A stretch of DNA of 64,000 nucleotides from Candidatus Obscuribacterales bacterium (GTDB lineage: Bacteria > Cyanobacteriota > Vampirovibrionia > Obscuribacterales > Obscuribacteraceae), in contig JARLHI010000032.1 of the NCBI GenBank assembly GCA_031292355.1, positions 1-64,000 of the forward strand, in the 5' to 3' direction. Position 1 is the first letter of the stretch. Every line of letters begins with the position of its first letter. A program made the position numbers and the translations under genes. The notes under the pieces are model-generated. The model saw nothing but the letters and a program-made list of their open reading frames with translations. It was not told the DNA's origin and did no database searches. Of this stretch, positions 1 to 9,000 are shown piece by piece.

Positions 1-3000
1 GGATAGATTTGGCGTGGTGATGGTGACACCCGTTGCGCCAGTGATTGCAGCCGTATTGGTGATCGAACCAGCAGTTCCGGATGTCAAATTGGCAGTGGTT
101 CCAGCAGAAATTGCTCCACTGTTGTTGATTGTGCCGGCAGTGTTGTTAGCAGTGAGCGTGACATCTGCGTTGTTTGAAGTCAAAGCTTGGGGATTGGTAA
201 TGCTTGTGGCAGCTGTCAGCGTGAGTGAACCATTTGATTTGATGTTTCCTCCGCTGACCGAGACAGAGCCGGTTGTATCAGTAGCCGAGAAAGTGGAAGC
301 TCCATTCGTTGTATTGAAATTGCCGACATTCAAATTGCCAGAGTTGGCTGTAATCGCCACGTTTCCTGATGGTGTGCCTGGCGCATTGGGGTCCTGGACG
401 AGACCACTGATTGAACTTTGATTAACGGAAGCAGTGGAAGCGCCGATGTTCAGATTAACGACGGCGCCAGCAGACAGCGTACCGGTGGTAGGTCCACCAG
501 TAATGGTGACTTGCCCTTCATTAGCAGCAGCGGTGCCGTTGAAGTTGATACTGCCGCTTGTAGCCTGAATGTTTCCAGTATTGGCGACAGTTAAGGCGTT
601 TGCCGCCCCGTTGCTGATGATAGACACATTGAGCGTTGATGCAGTGATGGTGCCGGAATTTGTGAGTGAAGGAGTTGTGAGAGTTTCGCCAATCTGCCCA
701 ATAACTATGCCGGAGTTGTTGATTGAGCCAGTAGTTCCGGAGGTCATATTGACCGCGCTACCAGTGGAGTCGAGCGTCTGGCTATTTGTTACGTTGGTTC
801 CAGCCGTGAGCGTTATGGTGCCTGCTGCGGTTATAGGACCGCATGTAGCTAGAGCACCATTGGTATCTGTTGCTGCGACCGTACTCGAGGAATTGTAATT
901 ACCGACCATCAGTGTGCCATTTGCAGCGGTGATGCTGACGGCGCCTGAGGTCAAGCTTGCATATTCAGGGTCGTGAACACAGCCAATGATGTTATTGGCA
1001 ATGACTGTTGCCGTTCCAGTGCCGATGTTTAAGTTGACGAATCCAGAAGTGCCATCGCCAGCGGTGATGTTGCCGACGCCGTATCCAGCAGCCACTGTGC
1101 CGAATGTGACGTTCCCAGGATTAGCTGTGGTATTGAAGTTGACGCTGGCTCCGGTATTGGAGTCTGTCAATGACGACCCAGTCGCTTGATCCACAGTCAG
1201 AGTATGGGCGGCATTATTACTGGCGACGGTGATATTGCCCGTAGTGGCGGTCATTGAACTGCCAGCTTGTTGTATTAGTGTAGGTGTATTTACAGCAATC
1301 GTTGGAGCAGAAACTGCGACGTTAGTGAGTTCTGTGACTGAGCCCGCGTTACCGCTTGTGGCTGTGAAGCTTGTGGTAGCAGTAATGTTGTGGCATATGA
1401 TGACTGAGCCGGTCGTATTGGCACCACCATTGCTTGCGTCAACGCTAACCACTCCACCGTTTGTGATTCCACCGAAGGCTATATTGCCCGTCACCACAGA
1501 TACATTGAATGGCGAGCCCGAACCACCAACACAGCCAGTTATGGAGTTTACTGCCACATTAACCGGATTGGCACCACCGAAGAAATTAACGCCGCCCGTG
1601 CCGAAGTTAGGGGAAACGGCATTGTCGGTGATGATGCCTAACCCACCTGTCATAGTGACTTGACCAGGGTTAGCAGTGGAGTTGAAATCAACGGTGCCAG
1701 GTGTACCTGCGCTGCCAGCGCTGAAGACCGAGGCGTTCGATACATTCGTGACGGTCAGCGCACTTCCGGACCCATTACTCTGTATTTCTAGTATGCCTGT
1801 GGTAGCCTTGACAGTTGCATTATTGGACAGCGCCGGAGTGGTAATAGAGACTCCGGTACCGCCTGTGATGGCACCAGTATTAGTGATAGAACCAGTAGCG
1901 CCTGAGGTCAAAATCGCTGCCTGATTTGCGCCGATTGAACCACTGTTGTTGATGGTTCCACCGCTTGATGTGTCGACAAGACTGACGTTTCCAGCATTTG
2001 AAGTCAGCGTTTGGTTGTTAGTTATGCCCGTTGCAGCTGTCAGACTCAGAGCACCGTTAGATATTATGTGCTGTGTATTGACGCTGATTGAACCGGTCGT
2101 ATTAGTGGCACTGAAAGTGTCCGTAGCTCCGTTGGTGACAAGGAAATTTCCTACTTGCAGATTCCCGGAATTTACGAGAATGGACACGGCCCCGGCCGCT
2201 GCACCGCCATTTTGCTCCCCGACAAGTCCTGTGATTGAAGCCTGATTTACATTCGCAGTGGATCCATTGATGTTCAAAGCAACGCCTGTCGCTCCAACGA
2301 GAGTCCCAGCGCCTGGTCCACCGGTGACAGTGATATTTCCTGAGTGATTCGCTCCAGTAGCATTTAGAAGGATGCTGCCGGTCGTTGCCTGGACTGCTCC
2401 CGTGTTGGCGAATGTCAAAGCATTTCCTGCTTCATTGCCTTCTATTAAAATGTTGTTCGTGTTTGCAGTTATAGTGCTTGAATTCGTCACCGAGGGAGAG
2501 CCGATCTGAACACCCAGAGCGCCCGTTATTGCTGCAGAATTATTGATACTGCCAGCGGTTCCCGAATTGAGAATGGCAGTGTTGCCTGCATTGATGGTGC
2601 CGGCGTTAACTATCGTGCCTGCTGCTGTGCTGTCAGTGAGGCTGACGTTGCTGCCTCCTTTAAGCGCGAAATTGTTGGTGACAGTCGTTGCTGCAGTCAG
2701 ATTTATACCAACAGTAGCCGTTATATTTCCGCAAGTGGTCAGGGCACCATTTGTATCCGTCGCTGTGACGGAACCTGTGGAATTGTAATCTCCGACATTT
2801 AAGGTGCCGGTGGCTGCAGTAATATTGACGCTGCCTGACGCAATAGTCCCAAACTCAGGATCATGTACGCAGCCCGTGATGCTGTTGGCGATGACTGTCG
2901 CAGTTCCCGTGCCGATATTTAAATTGACGGTGCCTGTGCCAGAAGAGATGTTGCCAGTGCCGTTGTTATTTGCACCACCATTGCCGAATGTGACACTACC

Positions 3001-6000
3001 CCTGCTACCGGTAACGTTCTGGTTGAAGTTGACATTTGCGCTACCGCTCAGTGACGCACCGGTGCCCTGGTTAATTGTCAAAGTATTGTTTGTGCCGTTG
3101 CTTTGAATTGTCAAATCACCGCCTGTGGCGGCAATCGAACTTGTGACACCAGCACCATTGGTGTTCTGGGTCAAAGTCGGAGTTGTGATGGTGACTATCG
3201 GAGCAGAGACATTGACGCCAGTGAGTTCAGTAACCGAGCCAGCCGTGCCGCTTGTGGCAGTCAGGCTGGTACCAGATGTGATGCTATGACAGAAGATGAT
3301 CGAGCCAGCTGCTGAGCCGTTAGCACTGAGGTTAATAGGTCCAGCGGAAGAAACGCCGCCGAAAGCGAGATTTCCTGTGGCTACAGACACATTAAAGGGA
3401 TTGCCGGAACCGCCGACACAACCTGTAATTGAGTTGACAGCTACATTAACCGGATTGGTACCACCGAAGAAATTGACTCCGCCCGTGCCGAAGTTTGGCG
3501 AGACAGCATTGTCGGTAATAGTGCCAAATCCACTGGTCATGGTGATTTGGCCAGCGTTTGCAGTGGAGTTGAAGTTGACTGTACCCGGAGTAGCTGCGCT
3601 GCCCGCGCTGAAGATTGAGTTATTGGATGCATTGACTACAGTCAAGGCATTGCTGGCGCCATTACTTTGCACTTCAAGTGTGCCAGTGGTCGCAGTAATT
3701 CTGGCGTTGTTTGTAAGCGAAGGAGTCGTAATGGTGACTCCAGTGCCACCAGTTATTGCCGCCAGGTTATTGATTGAACCGGAGCCGCCTGAGGTTAAAT
3801 TAGCAGTCTGACCAGCAATGATCACACCATTATTAAGGATAGTGCCGCTTGCTAATGTATCTTTGAGAACAACGTTGCCCGTATTTGACCTGAGCTGGAT
3901 GCCGGTAGTGGTAGTCGTGCCGTTACTAATGCCCGTTGCTGCTGTCAGATTTAGATCGTTGATCGACGTAATATTGCCGACACCAGTGCTGATTGAACCG
4001 GTAGTGTTAGTGGCGTTAAAAGTGGCGCCACCAGGAGTTGTGGTATTGAAATTAGCGATTTGCAAATTACCAGAATTGGCAATAATGGTTACGTTGCCGG
4101 TAGCCACGGTTGCGGCATTGGGATCTGATACCGTACCTGTAATCGATGACTGATTGACTGAGCCCGTCGCTCCGCTTGCAATATTTAAACCAACAGTTCC
4201 ATTGAGACCAGTCGTGCCGTTGGCTACGAGTATTCCGGCTGTCGGTCCGCCGGTGATGGTGATCTGTCCTGAGGTGCCCACGCCATTATTATTGAAGAGG
4301 ATGTTGCCTGCTGTCGCCTGGATTGTTCCGGTGTTTGCGACAGTTAATGCCTTATCAGCTTCGTTGCTGACAATAACGACGTTGCCGGAAGATGCAACGA
4401 TACTGTTGGAGTTGGTCAAAGACGGAGTCGTAATGGTGACTCCAGAGCCGCCTGTAACTCCGCCCGAATTGCTTACTGTGCCAGTGGCTCCCGAGGTCAA
4501 GGCGACAGTGGTGCCTGCAGTGATGGTGCCAGAGTTAGAAATAGTTCCAGCTGATGCTGTGTTATTTAAAGTGACGGTGCTTCCAGTTGATTGCAGAGCG
4601 AAGGCATTTGTAATACCAGTTGCCGCATGTAGAGCAAGCGCTCCAGCAGATGTAATATTGCCGCAGGTGATGATGCTTCCGGCGGTGTCAGTGGCGGTAA
4701 ATGTGCTCGTACCTAGTGCTGCTGTATTGAAGTTGCCGACATTCAAAATACCTGAGGCAGCAGTAATATTGACGCTACCTGATGCAATTGTCCCAAACTC
4801 AGGATCATGTACGCAGCCCGTGATGCTGCTGGCGATGACGGTCGCAGTTCCCGTGCCGATATTTAAATTGACGGTGCCTGTGCCAGAAGAGATGTTGCCA
4901 GTGCCGTTGTTATTTGCACCACCATTGCCGAATGTGACACTACCCCTGCTACCAGTAACGTTCTGGTTGAAGTTGACATTTGCGCTACCGCTCAGTGACG
5001 CACCGGTGCCCTGGTTAATTGTCAAAGAATTGTTTGTGCCGTTGCTTTGAATTGTCAAATCACCGGCTGTAGCAGAGATTGAACTTGTGATGCCAGCACC
5101 ATTGGTGTTCTGGGTCAAAGTCGGAGTTGTGATGGTGACTATCGGAGCAGAGACATTGACGCCAGTGAGTTCAGTAACCGAGCCAGCCGTGCCGCTTGTG
5201 GCAGTCAGGCTGGTACCAGATGTGATGCTATGGCAGAAGATGATCGAGCCAGCTGCTGAGCCGTTAGCGTTGAGGTTAATAGGTCCAGCGGAAGAAACGC
5301 CCCCGAAAGCGAGATTTCCTGTGGCTACAGACACATTAAAGGGATTGCCGGAACCTCCGACACAGCCTGTAATTGAGTTGACAGCTACGTTAACCGGATT
5401 GGTACCACCGAAGAAATTGACACCGCCCGTGCCGAAGTTTGGCGAGACAGCATTGTCGGTAATAGCGCCGAATCCACCGGTCATGGTGATTTGACCAGCG
5501 TTTGCAGTGGAGTTGAAGTTGACTGTACCCGGAGTAGCTGCGCTGCCCGCGCTGAAGATTGAGTTATTGGATACATTGACTACAGTCAAAGCATTGCTGG
5601 CGCCGTTACTTTGCACTTCAAGAGTGCCAGTGGTCGCAGTAATTCTGGCGTTATTTGTAAGCGAAGGAGTCGTAATGGTGACACCAGTGCCACCAGTTAT
5701 TGCAGCTGTGTTACCTATAGAACCACCAGTCCCTGATGTCAGATTGGCTGCTTGATTGGCACTGATGACGCCCGAATTTGTGATGGTGCCTGCTGACGTG
5801 CTGTCGGAAATATTGACGCTGCCCGCATTTGATGTCAATGCAGCTACGCTAGAAACAGAGTTAGCGGCTGACAGCGTGATGTTGCCGGTAGCATGGATTG
5901 CTCCAGCTGTGGTTAATGAGCCAGTCGTGTCAGTCGCAGTGAATATGTGGTTGATGCCGTCGGCAAGTATGGCATTGAAGCTGCCAACACTCAAAGTGCC

Positions 6001-9000
6001 AGAATTAGCCGTTATTGTTACGTCGCCTGATGCCAGATTCGCATTTGGATCTTGCACCAGTCCGGTAATTAAGGCTTGATTAACGGAAGCTGTATTGTGC
6101 CCCATGTTCAGGTTGACGATACCGTTGACACCAGTTGTACCGTTAGCAACGAGTGTTCCGACTGACGGACCACCGGTGATAGTAATCGACCCTGGGGTCG
6201 CAGTAGTTGTGCCATCAAAGTTGATATTGCCTACGGTGGCTTGAATTGTGCCAGTGTTAGCAACATTCAAAGAAAATGCACCGTTATTACTCTGAATGCC
6301 CACGTTACCCGTGGTCGCAGTAATCGTGCTGGAGTTCGTCAGAGATGGTGTAGTGATGGCGATACTTGTGCCACCAGTTATAGCGGCCGAATTGTTGATA
6401 TTGCCTGTATTGCCCGAGGTGAGAACCGCTGAAGCACCCGCGTGGATGGTGCCAGAGTTGGTTATTGTTCCGGCGGCTGCGCTGTCAATCAGGCTGATAT
6501 TGCCTGTATTCGATGTAAGCGCAAAGGTATTCGTTATGCCGGTCGCTGCATTTAGTCCGAGCGCACCGCCCGATGTTATGTTGCCGCAAGTGCTAATTGC
6601 ACTGTTAGTATCTGTGGCTGTAAATGTGCTCGCAGCTAGGGCGGTAGCGTTGAAATTCCCCACAGAGAGCGCGCCACTGGTAACCGCAATGTTTACAGTG
6701 CCGGAGGCTGTATTGTTTGGATCTTCGACGCATCCTGTAATTGATGCGGCATTTACAGTAGCGGTTGACCCACCAACGTTCAAATTAACGAAGCCCATGG
6801 TGGCGCCTCCAGCTGGGCTGGAGGAAATTGTCCCCAGCACTCCGCCAAGAGCCGCGATGGTTACTTGACCGGTGGTGCCAGTGCCGGTTCCGTTGAAATT
6901 GATATTACCTTTCGCATCAGTTATAGAACTGCTGTTGTCTACAATTATTGGACCACCTGCCGAACCATGGAGAATGTTTATATCGCCCTGGGTGGTGAAT
7001 ATCGCTGCAGAATTGTTGAGAGCGGTGGTCTGAATTGTGATTCCAGTGCCTGCGCTTAGCGCTGCAGCATTTGTGATTGAAGCCACGGTGCCGCTGGTTA
7101 GCTGCGCAGTAGTAGCGGCGGTGATGCCACCATTATTCGTGATGTTACCGCCGGCAGTTGCGCTGAACGTTGAGCCCGCAGTGATGGCGCCATTGTCGGT
7201 GATATTTCCCAGGGTATTAGCTAACGACACAGCACCGCTACTCTTGAATGTGCCTATAATGAGAGGATTTGCCGAGGCATCGCTGATGGTGACAGCCCCA
7301 CTTGTGGTCCCCGGTGCAGACGGATCGGTAACAGTACCTACTAGGCTGGCTGCGGTAAGTGAACCGGCACCAGTGCCGATATTAAGATTGATGGTGCCAG
7401 GTGTCGCAACACTTCCACTGATGACAGAACCTGCACCTGTTGTCGAAGTTGTTACCGCACCGGCAGTAGTACCATTAAATGAGAGCGCGCCCGGAGCAGT
7501 AATCGAAGAACCAGCTCCAAATGCAAGGGCCAGCGCATTGGCGGTACCGTTGCTCTGGATATCAAGCGTACCGGTACTTTCGGCAAGAACGGCGTTTGCG
7601 CCCAGAGTCAAACTAGGAGTAATAAAAGTAGAATTGGCAGCAGTTAGATTGAGCGTGCCGTTCACGACGGACGATGTGTTGTAAGTCGTCGATGCCAGTG
7701 TGTCTGTTTCGGTCACATTAGCGGGAAGTACCAGTGTCGAAAAAACGCCAGATGAAGGCAGGTTCGCCGTTGCGACTGTGAAACTGCCACCACCTATTGC
7801 ATATCCCTGTCCACCGCTAGCACCGTTGCTGCTTAAAGTGAGGGTTTGACCGCCGTTGTAGACAGTCTGAACCAGAGCGACACGCTCTGCTGGGGTAATA
7901 TTTTCGGTACCAAGCAAAGTGACAGTGACACCAGATTCGATGATGTTGAGTGCACCCACTCCGTTAGCGATGGAACCTGCAGCCAGTGGCGACGTTTGTG
8001 CCGTGCTATTGACTGTAATGGTCGGCGCTACCGTGGTACCAGCTGTGGTGTACGAGCCAGAGAGAATACCAGAGTTCGCATACGCTGTTGTTGAAGCATA
8101 ATTGGCATTATCGAAATACTGTTGGTTGTTAAGATAACCAGCGGATGTAGTGATGGCAACCTTGCCGCCTGTGCCCAGAGCACTGACGGAGTAACCACTA
8201 TATTGATTAGCCGTTGTTGTTGTCAGTGATGTGTTTTGGGTCGTAAATGGATTTGGCGTGCCGACACCAGCAAGTGAGCCGTAGTAACTTCCAACTGTGC
8301 CACTTACAGCCACATTACGCCCGGTAATAGTTACTGTACCGCCGGCTCCAGCGGCTCCTGCCTTATTGCTCGAGCCAGCCATAGCCACGCCAGCAGCCAG
8401 TTGAGCGCCTTGACCGAATGCTCCACCGTAACCGTAGTTACCCTCGCCCCCGGCACCAAGGGTGCCGGGATTTGCCACTCCAGTAGCGGCAATGGTCGCT
8501 CCTCCACTAATGCCCAGGAAATCATTGCCAGCTGCCGCTCCGCCGCCAAAGTATCCGCCGCCTCCGCCGCTGCCATAGTTGGAACTGCCACCGCCGCCAT
8601 AGATACCGCCGCCACCAGGCCCGCCATCTCCACCGCCGCCGCCGCCACCAAATGCGCCACCACCACTGCGGTAATCGGAGCTGCCAGATGAGTTTCCGCT
8701 ACCACCGCCACCACCTGCTACCAGTACTGGACCGGTTATTGCCACATCAGCTTTTGCATCATTTATAGTGATGGTGCCGCCGGCTCCACCGTTGCCACCG
8801 CCGTATGCGGCGCCGCTTCCACCTGCTGAAGCCCCACCGCCACCGCCTGAGGCATTGATATCTCCACCAACCGACACAGTGCCGGCTGTTGCGTTAATAG
8901 TTATAGTGCCACCGTTTCCGCCATTGCCGCCTGGGTCGGCGTTAGCAAAGCCACCTGCGCCACCACCGCCATAGCTCCGCAAGTATCCCGTTGAGACATT

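Larger units (their letters stand above)
931..6732 (-). repeat. tandem super-repeats of about 1.9 kb inside the giant gene
   Basis: The same landmark (the stretch encoding SxNITxxxG next to GCVxDP) recurs at about 931, 2821, 4765 and 6688. The intervals are 1890, 1944 and 1923 bp, all multiples of three. Each super-repeat of about 640 residues holds three smaller modules: one with a TCG...GCVxDP cysteine pair, one with an FCHSI...GCVGG pair and one without cysteine. More copies probably continue to the left of the window. Confidence 0.75.

Noticed and set aside
8331..8714. Minus-strand 127-codon frame in the glycine-rich region
   Set aside because: It is in a different frame from the continuous giant frame and reflects the repetitive GGN/GCN composition.
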